Shown: one piece after another, positions 34,231-42,789 of the stretch
How positions within the stretch are numbered: position 1 is the stretch's first letter
Layout of the letters: every line of letters begins with the position of its first letter
DNA from: Lactobacillus kefiranofaciens
GTDB lineage: Bacteria > Bacillota > Bacilli > Lactobacillales > Lactobacillaceae
Direction: 5' to 3'
Assembly: GCF_900103655.1 (NCBI RefSeq)
Contig: NZ_FMXC01000013.1
Location: 1 to 49,568, forward strand
Length of the DNA stretch: 49,568 nt
Program-made: the position numbers and the translations under genes
The notes under the pieces: generated by a model
Databases searched by the model: none
What the model saw: the letters and a program-made list of their open reading frames with translations, nothing else
What the model was told of the DNA's origin: nothing

Positions 34231-35028
34231 CTAAATTTCTATCAATTTAGTTGGCTTATTAGGTTCCGTATCAATAATCTGCACATCATCACTCAAGTTA
34301 GCATCCCCTTCAACCAACATTTCTTTCGCCGTTTCATGAGCTAGGTATTCGGTATTGTTGTGCTGACTACGGTGAGCTAGGAAAATGTGCTTCGTCTTAG
34401 GCGTTACCACGTCAGTTAATGCTTGTGCGGCCTCATCATTTGATAAATGCCCCACGTCTGACAGAATTCGCTGCTTTAACGGCCAAGAATACGGTCCATT
34501 ACGCAACATCATCGTATCATAATTGAACTCCATCATATATGCATCGGCATCTTCAATAGTACCTTCAACTTCTTGTGAGACATATCCTGTATCCGTTAAA
34601 AATGCGATGCGCTTTCCGCCACTAGTGAAGACGTAATATTGTGGTTCAGCCGCGTCATGACTAGTCGCAAAGGCTGTAATATCGACATCGCCAAAGGTTT
34701 TAGTCTGACCGGGTTCAATCGTGTTCATCTGCTCGGCCGGCAACTTGCCAATTTTTTGCGTATCTAATAGATATTGCCAAGTTCCACCGTTAGCGAACGC
34801 ATCAATTCGCGAATAGCGCCGCATTAAAACGCCTAATCCGCCACTATGATCTGTATGATCGTGACTTAAAAAGGCCATATCAATCTCATTAATATCTACG
34901 CCAACATCAGCCAGCAACTGTTTAGTTTTCTTACCAGACAAGCCAGCATCCATCAAGATCTTATGCTGGCCCGTCATAATTAAACTGGTATTGCCAGTTG
35001 AGCCGCTTGCTAAAATGGAAACCTTCAC
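34231..35028 (-). CDS. walJ: MBL-fold hydrolase WalJ (YycJ)
   Basis: 265 aa metallo-beta-lactamase fold: LASGSTGNTSLI at the start, zinc motif LSHDHTDHSGG (about 54-64), further ligands in FLTDTGY and HIFLAHRSQHN. YycJ/WalJ is a 5'-exonuclease-like protein of the wal operon that affects cell division and DNA metabolism. It follows yycI by 16 bp and precedes htrA by 78 bp. Confidence 0.93.
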   Translation of the reverse strand: MKVSILASGSTGNTSLIMTGQHKILMDAGLSGKKTKQLLADVGVDINEIDMAFLSHDHTDHSGGLGVLMRRYSRIDAFANGGTWQYLLDTQKIGKLPAEQMNTIEPGQTKTFGDVDITAFATSHDAAEPQYYVFTSGGKRIAFLTDTGYVSQEVEGTIEDADAYMMEFNYDTMMLRNGPYSWPLKQRILSDVGHLSNDEAAQALTDVVTPKTKHIFLAHRSQHNNTEYLAHETAKEMLVEGDANLSDDVQIIDTEPNKPTKLIEI

Positions 35029-35044
35029 AATCTTTCCTTTCTAT

Positions 35045-35869
35045 TTATTTTTCAACATTATACGCACTCAACTGCAACATCTGCGCTGTATAAGCATTGA
35101 CCCGCTTCAAGGTGATATTTTTAGTCGTCTTATTTTCAATCCATACCAGCCAAGTAGGCAATAAAATCGTGCTGCCACGTACTTCGGTCAACTTAGAATA
35201 GCCTAACTTTATTCGCATTAACCGGGAATTATTAGTCAACTCTCGATTAGTATACATTGCCCGAACCGCACGCCAAGCACTAATAGTCGACTGCAATTCT
35301 CTAACTGGACTAGCTGTTCCCATATAGGTCTCAGTATAATTCATAATCTGATGATTTTTTACATTAATCGTTAACTGAGCGGAATTAGTGTAAATATCGC
35401 CATAGTCTGAACTCTGTACAAAGACGTAATTATCATCGCTGGACATATCAGGTTCATACTTGAACTTTTTCCCATAAGGCACATTCTTGCTATTATTTTT
35501 GAAGTCATTCAGCTGCTCTACTATTTCTTTTGGATTTTTACTTAAGAAGAAAGAAATCTTAGGCGTTGCATACAGAGTATTGTCATTCTTAGAATAGCGT
35601 GCTTCAACGTTCGTTAACGCATCTGTTTTATCTGATAAAAAATCGCGATTTTTCGTAGCTAGATAGTAACCGGAAGCTGGCATGTTAGAAATCTGGTTAG
35701 GTAAGTCAATATTGTCTGACTTCATTTCAGAACGAATGCTAGCCACGCTTCGTGTTGGGGTATTGCTACCGCTCAGGTTTACAGGTGAACGCAAGATTTC
35801 AATTCCTAGGTAAATATCAATTAATAGGAAAACAATGAGAAACAACCATTCAATTCGTTTATGGTCCAT
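35045..35869 (-). CDS. yycI: WalK-regulatory protein YycI
   Basis: 274 aa with one N-terminal membrane helix (about residues 7-24) and a large extracellular part with two YycH/YycI-type beta domains. Order in the operon and the length match YycI, which with YycH tunes the WalK kinase through their transmembrane helices (known, family). The start lies 2 bp after yycH's stop, so translation is probably coupled. Sequence identity of this family is low, so the name rests largely on position. Confidence 0.9.
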   Translation of the reverse strand: MDHKRIEWLFLIVFLLIDIYLGIEILRSPVNLSGSNTPTRSVASIRSEMKSDNIDLPNQISNMPASGYYLATKNRDFLSDKTDALTNVEARYSKNDNTLYATPKISFFLSKNPKEIVEQLNDFKNNSKNVPYGKKFKYEPDMSSDDNYVFVQSSDYGDIYTNSAQLTINVKNHQIMNYTETYMGTASPVRELQSTISAWRAVRAMYTNRELTNNSRLMRIKLGYSKLTEVRGSTILLPTWLVWIENKTTKNITLKRVNAYTAQMLQLSAYNVEK

Positions 35870-35871
35870 CT

Positions 35872-37227
35872 TTATTTCACCCCATTATTCTTAACCCGAT
35901 TATCAAACTTATGGTATGTAGTCAGATCCTGTTTCTTCCATTCATCCATACTCTTCCATTCGCCATAGGCCTTGACGTAATAGGTAGGAATCAGATTGAT
36001 CAAACTATGATGGCTAGAATCATCTTCCATCTTAAAGCCAACACCGATTCTTTGAATATCGCTTTGCTTTAAACCATGAGCAGTCAGATCACTAATTACA
36101 TCTGCAGTTGGTTTGATTTCCTTAGTCTGCCCGTCAAACGGGATTGGAATCTGAAAGTTAATACTGTTAAAGGCTACAGTAATGGCATCCGTTGAAAAAG
36201 TCGTTTTTACTTGCAAATCGTGCTTGTTTAAAAATACTGGGATGCCTTCAATGTAATTCAAATAGCTAACGTTAGAGCCATCCGCATCGAAGAAACGCAA
36301 ATCTTGTTCCGTTAAGCCGATTTGGTGCACATAATAGACGCTGTCCAACAAGCGATTAGTAGCATTCGGAATCTTATTCTTTTCAAAATGCGTGTACAGA
36401 TAATTATGCTTGCCCGAATTAGGATCCGGCACCCTTAATCTCGTGTAGTAATTGAGCGAGTACACCGTCTGGCCCGTCTTATTGGTCTTGCTAGTTACAC
36501 CAGAGGTGCCAAGCAACCTAGAAACAAAGTAGGAATAAGATTGATGGTTAGTTAAATAGCTATAAACCTTAGCGTTGATATTTTTGACATAAAACGCTGA
36601 ATACCCTTCTTTTAAGCGAACTAAACGAATCTCATGCTTAGTTCGCGCCGTTTTAGCATATTTTCTTAGTTTATCGAAATTAGCGCCCTTAATCTTAACC
36701 CGGTAAATCTCATTAGTTTGATCATTTCCCAGGTAAATCCAATGGTTAGAATTAGAAACGAAGAAACGGTTAAACTCACGATTATCCTTAGTAGACTTAT
36801 TCAAACGGTTAAACAAGGAGAAGGTAATCTCATCTGGATAAACTAATTGCAAATATTTAGGACTGTTAAGATATTTTTCGTATTCATCTTGTGACTTAAT
36901 GACTTTTTTAATTCGATTAACAGCCTTAGCCTTTTTAATCTCTTTAGTAAATTCCAGAGTCAAATTATTCTTAGAATCATATAACTGGCACAATTTGCCA
37001 TCAGAGAAACCATACGAGGTGGTAGGAATATATAAGTCATATAGCGACTTAGTGTTATGACTGCGCACCTGCTTGGATTCATTATCCTGATTTTGTCCAA
37101 TATTGCTAAAACGTTGGTCACTAGTCATGATAAAAATCCATAAAACGGCCGACAGAATGATGACTATCAGGGTTCCTAGCCCTAAGAAAAAGTCACCGAA
37201 TTTAAATTTAAACTTCATCCCAGTCAT
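35872..37227 (-). CDS. yycH: WalK-regulatory protein YycH
   Basis: 451 aa with an N-terminal membrane helix (about 12-34) and a large extracellular part. YLNYIEGIPVFLNKHDLQV lies in the central YycH domain. The protein, together with YycI, controls WalK activity at the membrane. It overlaps walK by 20 bp, and yycI follows with a 2-bp gap. Confidence 0.92.
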   Translation of the reverse strand: MTGMKFKFKFGDFFLGLGTLIVIILSAVLWIFIMTSDQRFSNIGQNQDNESKQVRSHNTKSLYDLYIPTTSYGFSDGKLCQLYDSKNNLTLEFTKEIKKAKAVNRIKKVIKSQDEYEKYLNSPKYLQLVYPDEITFSLFNRLNKSTKDNREFNRFFVSNSNHWIYLGNDQTNEIYRVKIKGANFDKLRKYAKTARTKHEIRLVRLKEGYSAFYVKNINAKVYSYLTNHQSYSYFVSRLLGTSGVTSKTNKTGQTVYSLNYYTRLRVPDPNSGKHNYLYTHFEKNKIPNATNRLLDSVYYVHQIGLTEQDLRFFDADGSNVSYLNYIEGIPVFLNKHDLQVKTTFSTDAITVAFNSINFQIPIPFDGQTKEIKPTADVISDLTAHGLKQSDIQRIGVGFKMEDDSSHHSLINLIPTYYVKAYGEWKSMDEWKKQDLTTYHKFDNRVKNNGVK

Positions 37228-39064
37228 CCTCCTCTGTCATTGGTTCATAAGGCAAAGAAATATAGAAAGTAGAACCTTTGCCTTCACTACTGTCAGCCCA
37301 AATGCGACCATGGTGGGCCTCGACAATTTCTTTAGCAATGGCTAAACCTAAGCCGGTACCACCTTGAGCACGTGAACGTGCCTTATCTACCCGGTAGAAC
37401 CGATCGAAGATCTTATTTAAATCTTTCCTTGGAATACCCAAGCCTTGGTCAGTAATGCTTAAGATAACGTGATTCTGACTCTGAGCCAAGCGCACGGTAA
37501 TCACACCACCATCTGGAGAATACTTAATGGCATTGTTCATAATATTGTCAATTACCTGCATCATCTTGTCAGTATCGATCTCAACCCATAGAGCCTGATT
37601 GCCTAATTCACGCTTAATCGTGTATTTCTTCTTTTTATCTTTATTCTTATCGGTTTTTACAATCATATCGAAGCGGTTGAGAATATGGTTAACAAAATCA
37701 TTTAAATTAACGAATTCAAGATCCATCTTGGAGACGCCTCGGTCCATTCTAGACAAGCTTAAAAGATCGTTAATCATTCTGATCATCCGGCTAGTTTCTT
37801 GCTGCGTCACTTCCAAAAACTTTGGTGCGATCTTAGGGTCTTTCCAAGCACCTTCATTTAAAGCCTCAATATAAGCCTGCAAGCTAGTCAGTGGCGTCCT
37901 CAATTCGTGTGAAACATTAGAAACAAATTGCTTTTGGGAATTTTCATTCTTCTGCTGTTCAGTTACATCATGCAAAACACAGACGCTACCAGAAACGAAG
38001 CCAGTTATACGTTTAATTAGTGAAAAGCTAGCATGCAGAATCATTTCATCAGGCGTACCTGCATTAGTAGTAACGACGATCTCTTTTTGACTAGAAATCA
38101 AATCTTGGGAAGAAGTATCTTCTAAGCCTAATACTTCCGCAATTGGCTTATTAATAATATCCTTCTCTTTAGCATTTAAGTAACTCAAGGCCATGTGGTT
38201 AACCACGCTGACATTGCCATGACGGTCTGTAGCAAGCAACCCATCGCTCATGTGCGACAATACGCTGTCTAGCCGACGCCGCTCACTATCTGATTTTTCT
38301 TGCGAACGTTCAATCCGCACGGACAAGGTATTAAATGCTTTACCCAATTGACCCAATTCATCATTAGAGTAGATCTTAACCTGACTAGAATAATCGCCAT
38401 CGGCAATATGCAAGGCTTGCTTCTGCATTTCTTCAATCGGCTGTGTAATTGCCCGGGAAATAACCAGGGATAAAAAGGCTCCAAGCAGCGCCGCAATTAA
38501 TGAAGCGATCAAGAACGTTAGTGAAATCTGCCTTAGATTGTCAAAGACATCTTGCATGCTGGCCTTAACATAGATTGCACCGACATTATTATTAGAACCA
38601 TTGCCACTAGTTAAGGGAGAGATTTGAATCATGTAATTGCCGTGATCATCAACTACTTTGTTGATCTGGTGTCCGGTTGAAATTACCTGCTTAACGTCCG
38701 TGTTGTTGATTCGCTGTCCTATCTTGCTTTTATCATTCAAGTTAGAAACGGCCCGAATCGTATCCTTATTATCGACGACGATAATTTCACTAATTGAGTC
38801 ATTATTATAATCATTAACAATCTGGTTCAGACGATCATTGGCACTCTTATTATCACTAGCTAATTGATTAGCCAGTTGGTTGCTGACGATTGTTTGAATC
38901 TGAATAGATGATTGGAAGTTCTCAATACTATTTTGTTCTAATTGTCTAGTAAAATAAGCACCAATTACTTCAATCGTAGCTAGCAGCATCAGCATGAAGA
39001 CAATCGCTAGCTTGGTATTGATCGAATTAAATGTGCTGTTTAATCTTTTTTGAATTCTTTTCAT
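37208..39064 (-). CDS. walK: Sensor histidine kinase WalK
   Basis: 618 aa, the usual size: helix 1 (about 17-38), extracellular PAS-like domain (about 40-180), helix 2 (about 182-205), HAMP, cytosolic PAS (about 265-370), HisKA with NVSHELRTPLTSLQ (phospho-His about 384), and a catalytic ATPase domain with N-box NNAIKYSPDGG and G2 GTGLGLAIAKEIVEAHHG. WalK senses cell-wall state and phosphorylates WalR. A hairpin with T-run lies between walR and walK. Confidence 0.97.
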   Translation of the reverse strand: MKRIQKRLNSTFNSINTKLAIVFMLMLLATIEVIGAYFTRQLEQNSIENFQSSIQIQTIVSNQLANQLASDNKSANDRLNQIVNDYNNDSISEIIVVDNKDTIRAVSNLNDKSKIGQRINNTDVKQVISTGHQINKVVDDHGNYMIQISPLTSGNGSNNNVGAIYVKASMQDVFDNLRQISLTFLIASLIAALLGAFLSLVISRAITQPIEEMQKQALHIADGDYSSQVKIYSNDELGQLGKAFNTLSVRIERSQEKSDSERRRLDSVLSHMSDGLLATDRHGNVSVVNHMALSYLNAKEKDIINKPIAEVLGLEDTSSQDLISSQKEIVVTTNAGTPDEMILHASFSLIKRITGFVSGSVCVLHDVTEQQKNENSQKQFVSNVSHELRTPLTSLQAYIEALNEGAWKDPKIAPKFLEVTQQETSRMIRMINDLLSLSRMDRGVSKMDLEFVNLNDFVNHILNRFDMIVKTDKNKDKKKKYTIKRELGNQALWVEIDTDKMMQVIDNIMNNAIKYSPDGGVITVRLAQSQNHVILSITDQGLGIPRKDLNKIFDRFYRVDKARSRAQGGTGLGLAIAKEIVEAHHGRIWADSSEGKGSTFYISLPYEPMTEEDDWDEV

Positions 39065-39086
39065 TATTCTTATTCAACAAAAAATA

Positions 39087-39126
39087 CAAAAAAGAAAGCC
39101 ACCTGTTGATACAGTTGTGTGGCTTT
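39087..39126 (-). terminator. Terminator-like hairpin between walR and walK
   Basis: On the minus strand GAAAGCCAC...GTGGCTTTC (39089-39126) is followed by TTTTTTGTATTTTTTG just after the walR stop. It would reduce readthrough into walK-yycHI-walJ-htrA rather than end the operon. Confidence 0.75.
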
Positions 39127-39131
39127 CTTTA

Positions 39132-39848
39132 TTATCCTTCACTCGGTTGTTTGACATAGTAGCCGACACCACGCCGCGTAACTAAAATCTGAGGTTGGAT
39201 TGGATTATCTTCAATCTTCCCTCTTAAGCGGTGGACGGTTACATCAACAGTCCGCACATCACCAAAATAGTCATAGCCCCAAACAGTTTGTAAAAGGTGT
39301 TCACGGGTCATTACTTGTCCCATATGCTGAGCCAAGTAGTACAGTAATTCAAACTCACGGTGCGTAAGTTCAATCTTCTTACCACTCTTTTCAACAATAT
39401 AGGCATCAGGCATGATGACCAAGTTACCGATCTTAATATTCTTATCGGTCTCTTCTTGGCTAGCGGCTTCTGCCTTCTTCATAATATCACGCCGACGCAA
39501 GTTAGCCTTCACGCGGGCTACCAATTCTCGATTGGAGAATGGCTTAGTTACGTAATCATCGGCGCCCATTTCTAGGCCTAAAACTTTATCAATTTCAGTA
39601 TCTTTAGCAGTTACCATGATAATTGGCATATCGTGCGTTTGACGAACTTCACGAGCAACTTCTAGTCCGTCTTTTTTAGGTAACATTAGGTCCAGGATCA
39701 TTAGGTCTGGATCATATTCGTCAACTTTTTTAACAGCTTCTTCGCCATCATAGGCGGTGTCGACGTCAAAGCCTTCCTTAGTTAAATTAAATTTGATAAT
39801 ATCAGAGATTGGCTTTTCATCGTCAACGACGAGAATCTTTTTTGGCAT
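39132..39848 (-). CDS. walR: Response regulator WalR
   Basis: 238 aa OmpR-type regulator: receiver (about 4-117) with acidic pocket VDDEKP, phospho-Asp in LMILDLMLP (about 53) and Lys in [14 protein letters not shown]; winged helix (about 140-235) with [26 protein letters not shown] and [10 protein letters not shown]. WalR controls peptidoglycan hydrolases and is usually essential. RBS GGAGG upstream. It is the first gene of the Wal operon. Confidence 0.98.
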   Translation of the reverse strand: MPKKILVVDDEKPISDIIKFNLTKEGFDVDTAYDGEEAVKKVDEYDPDLMILDLMLPKKDGLEVAREVRQTHDMPIIMVTAKDTEIDKVLGLEMGADDYVTKPFSNRELVARVKANLRRRDIMKKAEAASQEETDKNIKIGNLVIMPDAYIVEKSGKKIELTHREFELLYYLAQHMGQVMTREHLLQTVWGYDYFGDVRTVDVTVHRLRGKIEDNPIQPQILVTRRGVGYYVKQPSEG

Positions 39849-39929
39849 CGGGAATGCCTCCTTTGTTCTTCTATTATACTGAATTTTGTAATATTAGCCA
39901 AAAAAATCTAATTTTTTATCAAAAAAGTC

Positions 39930-39958
39930 TTGCATTTTTAATCAATTAATAGCATAAT
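39930..39958 (+). promoter_or_regulatory. Promoter of the first tRNA-Lys
   Basis: TTGCAT (39930-39935), 17-bp spacer, CATAAT (39953-39958), 26 bp before the tRNA. The walR start is on the opposite strand just upstream. Confidence 0.65.
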
Positions 39959-39984
39959 AGTATCTGTTGATTAATTTAACACAT

Positions 39985-40057
39985 GGGTGGCTAGCTCAGC
40001 TGGCAGAGCAACGGACTCTTAATCCGTGGGTCCAGGGTTCGATCCCCTGGCCACCCA
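39985..40057 (+). tRNA. tRNA-Lys (CUU), copy 1
   Basis: 73-nt cloverleaf: acceptor GGGTGGC/GCCACCC, D-arm GCTCAGCTGGCAGAGC, anticodon loop CTCTTAA with anticodon CTT, T-arm GGGTTCGATCCC, discriminator A. CCA is not encoded. It is identical to the copy at 40505-40577 and has its own promoter and terminator. Confidence 0.97.
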
Positions 40058-40070
40058 TAATAGATTCGTT

Positions 40071-40101
40071 AGAGATAAGATTTCGGTCTTATCTCTTTTT
40101 T
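40071..40101 (+). terminator. Terminator after tRNA-Lys copy 1
   Basis: AGAGATAAGA (40071-40080) pairs with TCTTATCTCT (40087-40096), followed by a T-run. Confidence 0.88.
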
Positions 40102-40173
40102 GTGCTTATTACTCGTCTTGCTATCTCTTTGTTGCTAAAATATAAGTAACTAAGTATACGAGGAGGTTTTACG

Positions 40174-40395
40174 ATGAATGAAGCTGTATTTTTCAATCCG
40201 GGGGATGCCATTGCATCTTCTCACGACTTTAAAGAAGCACGCCGCAGCGCACAAATCATTAAGGCAGAAAGACCAACTGGTCGACAAATTGTGATCGCGG
40301 AAAATGATAAAAATGGTGTATATGCCGTTTATTATGCTGATAGTGCTAAACAGAATCATGCTGGAGAAGCGCATCACATCAAAGATAAGATTTAA
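40174..40395 (+). CDS. Conserved-looking 73-aa protein, unknown function
   Basis: 73 aa, soluble, mixed alpha/beta: MNEAVFFNPGDAIASSHDF then a basic helix EARRSAQIIKAERP, then a strand pair RQIVIAEN/GVYAVYYAD and a polar tail. RBS GAGGAGG upstream. No recognised motif. It is flanked by two identical tRNA-Lys genes. A small hairpin with T-run at 40397-40425 ends it. Confidence 0.6.
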   Translation: MNEAVFFNPGDAIASSHDFKEARRSAQIIKAERPTGRQIVIAENDKNGVYAVYYADSAKQNHAGEAHHIKDKI

Positions 40396-40440
40396 GAAAA
40401 GTCATTTTAGTTGACTTTTTTATTTTTTTCAAAAAAAGAC

Positions 40441-40469
40441 TTGTCAAACATCAAAATAGCTGGTAATAT
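40441..40469 (+). promoter_or_regulatory. Promoter of the second tRNA-Lys
   Basis: TTGTCA (40441-40446), 17-bp spacer, TAATAT (40464-40469), about 35 bp before the tRNA. Confidence 0.75.
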
Positions 40470-40504
40470 ATTTAACTGTCAGCACGAGAGCTGATAAAAA
40501 ATAT

Positions 40505-40577
40505 GGGTGGCTAGCTCAGCTGGCAGAGCAACGGACTCTTAATCCGTGGGTCCAGGGTTCGATCCCCTGGCCACCCA
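40505..40577 (+). tRNA. tRNA-Lys (CUU), copy 2
   Basis: Identical to copy 1 over all 73 bases; the identity ends within a few bases of the tRNA on both sides, with its own promoter (40441-40469) and terminator (40591-40617). Confidence 0.97.
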
Positions 40578-40590
40578 TAATATGGAAATG

Positions 40591-40617
40591 GCACTGCAAG
40601 AAGGCGGTGCTTTTTTT
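40591..40617 (+). terminator. Terminator after tRNA-Lys copy 2
   Basis: GCACTGC (40591-40597) pairs with GCGGTGC (40604-40610), followed by T7. Confidence 0.7.
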
Positions 40618-40709
40618 GTGCCGTAAATAGAAAAATAGTGCAACTATCAAACAATATATTTCACTTTCAATAATGAACCTAAATAGTTTTAAAAATAGTA
40701 CACAGATGC

Positions 40710-40799
40710 TATAATGCATAGTGCAACGAAGAAAATATGTCTATATGACAGTACTCAAAAAGCTCTACCTGGTCGAACAATAGGTAGAGCCTTTTTTTA
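40710..40799 (+). ncRNA. Candidate antitoxin RNA of the Fst-type system
   Basis: TATAAT at 40710-40715 could start an RNA of about 75 nt that ends at the bidirectional terminator (GCTCTACCT/AGGTAGAGC, 40762-40790, then T7). It runs convergently towards the toxin gene, and its ATGACAGTACTC (40745-40756) resembles ATGACAGTCTCAC (40938-40950) across the toxin start. This is the layout of RNA I/RNA II in par/Fst loci (known); the RNA itself is inferred. Confidence 0.5.
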
Positions 40800-40840
40800 A
40801 CACTTATTGGCAACTAATAAGCGTGAGGGTAGATCGACGA

Positions 40841-40939
40841 CTACTTATGATTGTTGTCTCGATGATCTAGCCAGTGCTCGAATAGTGCAAGCACTATACC
40901 CACGATTATGGGCGCAACAATCGAAGAAAATAAGTCCAT
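40841..40939 (-). CDS. Fst/Ldr-type type I toxin, 32 aa
   Basis: 32 aa starting MDLFSSIVAPIIVGIVLALF and ending in the charged tail EHWLDHRDNNHK. The single membrane helix with Ala-Pro-x-hydrophobic-Val-Gly and the acidic/basic tail are those of Fst-family toxins, which damage the membrane when their RNA antitoxin is lost (known). Strong RBS GGGAGGTGAG. A convergent RNA with shared terminator and direct repeat lies downstream. Confidence 0.85.
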   Translation of the reverse strand: MDLFSSIVAPIIVGIVLALFEHWLDHRDNNHK

Positions 40940-41068
40940 GACAGTCTCACCTCCCTTCAGGATTTAGGAGGAAGTAGTCGTTGAAAATAATTTTAACATA
41001 GCAATGCGGTCAATTAACCGTCTTTTTTCATGCTATGATTAATAAAACAAGCCTACGGAGGAACAAGA

Positions 41069-41827
41069 ATGAAGCACGTTTATTACTACCATAAAACCAC
41101 CGACGATGTCGTCGCCAGCCATAATCAAAATTTCACTCTACCCGATGACTATGTAATTTTGCCTAATTCACGCGGTGCTAAAATCTGGTCTCCCATCGTT
41201 CGTCATCTAGCCCGCGCATTCGGTTGGCTAGTCTTCCGCGGTTTTAATCACGTTAAAGTAATCGGCCAAAAGAAGCTAAAACAGGTAGACGACGGCTACT
41301 TCATTTATGGCAACCACACCCGTCCGATGGGCGACGTTTTTACTTCGTTAACCATTTTCCCTATTAAAAACTTCTACGCCATCGCCGGTCAAGCCAACTG
41401 GGGCATCCCCTTCATCGGCAAATACCTTGTCCGCTACGGCGGCTTACCCGTCGGCAAAGACATGAAGCAATCGATCAAATTAATCAAAGCCATCAAAACC
41501 GTTATCCAAGATAAAAAAGGCGAAGTCTTAATTTACCCCGAAGCACACGTTTGGCCATACTACACCAAGATCCGTCCCTTTGGTTCCACCAGCATGCACT
41601 TCCCTGTTAAACTCAACGCGCCTAGTTTCGTTATGACTAAAACCTATCATCGAAGGAAGCTATCTAAGCGTCCTCGCGCCGTTATCTACATCGATGGACC
41701 ATTTTACCCGGATCAGGATTTAAGCCGTAAGGAAGCACAAAGCAAGCTTCACGACGAAATCTGGCAAGCAATGACGAAGCGAGCACAGTTAAGTGATTAT
41801 GAATATTGCAAATACATCCAAAAATAA
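41069..41827 (+). CDS. PlsC-like acyltransferase
   Basis: 252 aa lysophospholipid-acyltransferase fold. YGNHTRPMGDVF (about 90-101) stands where the HX4D motif is expected but has five residues between His and Asp. LIYPEAHVWPYY (about 153) matches the PEG-type motif III/IV region. Acyltransferases of this family transfer fatty acyl groups to glycerol-phosphate or glycolipid acceptors. RBS GGAGG. It is separated from the GT8 genes by a terminator, so it may be regulated apart. Confidence 0.8.
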   Translation: MKHVYYYHKTTDDVVASHNQNFTLPDDYVILPNSRGAKIWSPIVRHLARAFGWLVFRGFNHVKVIGQKKLKQVDDGYFIYGNHTRPMGDVFTSLTIFPIKNFYAIAGQANWGIPFIGKYLVRYGGLPVGKDMKQSIKLIKAIKTVIQDKKGEVLIYPEAHVWPYYTKIRPFGSTSMHFPVKLNAPSFVMTKTYHRRKLSKRPRAVIYIDGPFYPDQDLSRKEAQSKLHDEIWQAMTKRAQLSDYEYCKYIQK

Positions 41828-41862
41828 GATCAGCAAGCATCCAGCTACTGGTCTTATTTCTT
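41822..41862 (+). terminator. Terminator after the acyltransferase gene
   Basis: AAATAAGATCAG pairs with CTGGTCTTATTT around the TAG loop, then TCTT; the T-run is short. Confidence 0.65.
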
Positions 41863-41932
41863 ATGCTTATAAAAGTTTTATCTTCACATGGTATTATATA
41901 GGTAACATTATCTAAAACCAACGGAGGTAATT

Positions 41933-42769
41933 ATGAATATACTTTTTTGCGGAGATGAAAACGCAGAAGACGGCGTCCTAATCTCGACGCTTTCTCTACT
42001 AAAAAACTCTGGCGCCCGAGAACTGCATCTCTACATTTTAACCATGGAAGCTCATAGCGATGAACGCAAGTATCATCCCTTCTCTAAACACGCGGCAGAT
42101 TACATTCGCAGTCTCTTAGTCAAGGCCAATCCTAACAATACGCTGCAGCTAATCGACTGTACTGACTTGTTCATTCAAGAGCCTCCGACCGCCAACATGA
42201 ACACGCGCTTTACGCCGTATGCTATGTTGAGACTATTTGCGGATCAATTGCCCGAGATTCCTGACCGCATCCTTTATCTAGACGATGATATTGTAATTCG
42301 CGGCGACATCACGGCTTTTTATAGACAAAATATCACTGGGATCGAACTGGTCGGCGTACTCGACTATTGGGGCAGATATTTCTTTCACAACGTTAAAACC
42401 AAGCACGTTTTTGACTACCTTAACTCCGGCGTTCTACTGCTAAATATGCCCAAGATTAAACAAACCGGGCTATTCGCTAAAGTACGTCACATGATGCAGA
42501 CCAAGAAAATGTTCCTGCCTGATCAATCTGCCATCAATAAGCTTGCCGTAGCCAAGCGTGTCGTGCCTCGCCGTTATAACGAACAATACAAATTGCACAA
42601 GAACACTAAAATTCAGCATTTTACCACCAGCTTCCGCTTTTGGCCGTATTTCCATACTCAAACGGTCAAGCCTTGGGACGTAGCACGAGTACACAGCGTA
42701 CTGCATTTACATGAATATGCCGATTTACTTAACGAATACCTCGCAATCCGCGATAATTTAAAGAAATAG
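41933..42769 (+). CDS. Family 8 glycosyltransferase
   Basis: 278 aa GT8 (retaining) GT-A enzyme: NILFCGDENAEDGVLISTLSLL at the N-terminus, DXD-type YLDDDIVIRGD (about 118-128), and acceptor-side segment YLNSGVLLLNM (about 162) typical of the family. It is the most divergent of three GT8 genes in this operon. No membrane helix is seen. The sugar donor is probably UDP-glucose or UDP-galactose by family precedent; the acceptor is unknown. RBS GGAGG. Confidence 0.9.
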   Translation: MNILFCGDENAEDGVLISTLSLLKNSGARELHLYILTMEAHSDERKYHPFSKHAADYIRSLLVKANPNNTLQLIDCTDLFIQEPPTANMNTRFTPYAMLRLFADQLPEIPDRILYLDDDIVIRGDITAFYRQNITGIELVGVLDYWGRYFFHNVKTKHVFDYLNSGVLLLNMPKIKQTGLFAKVRHMMQTKKMFLPDQSAINKLAVAKRVVPRRYNEQYKLHKNTKIQHFTTSFRFWPYFHTQTVKPWDVARVHSVLHLHEYADLLNEYLAIRDNLKK

Positions 42770-42789
42770 ATTTTATTTGGAGGGAAAAC

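Noticed and set aside
41007..41026. CGGTCAATTAACCG palindrome followed by T-run between the toxin and PlsC genes
   Set aside because: The stem is only four to five bases; it may be chance or an operator, but it cannot be called as a terminator.
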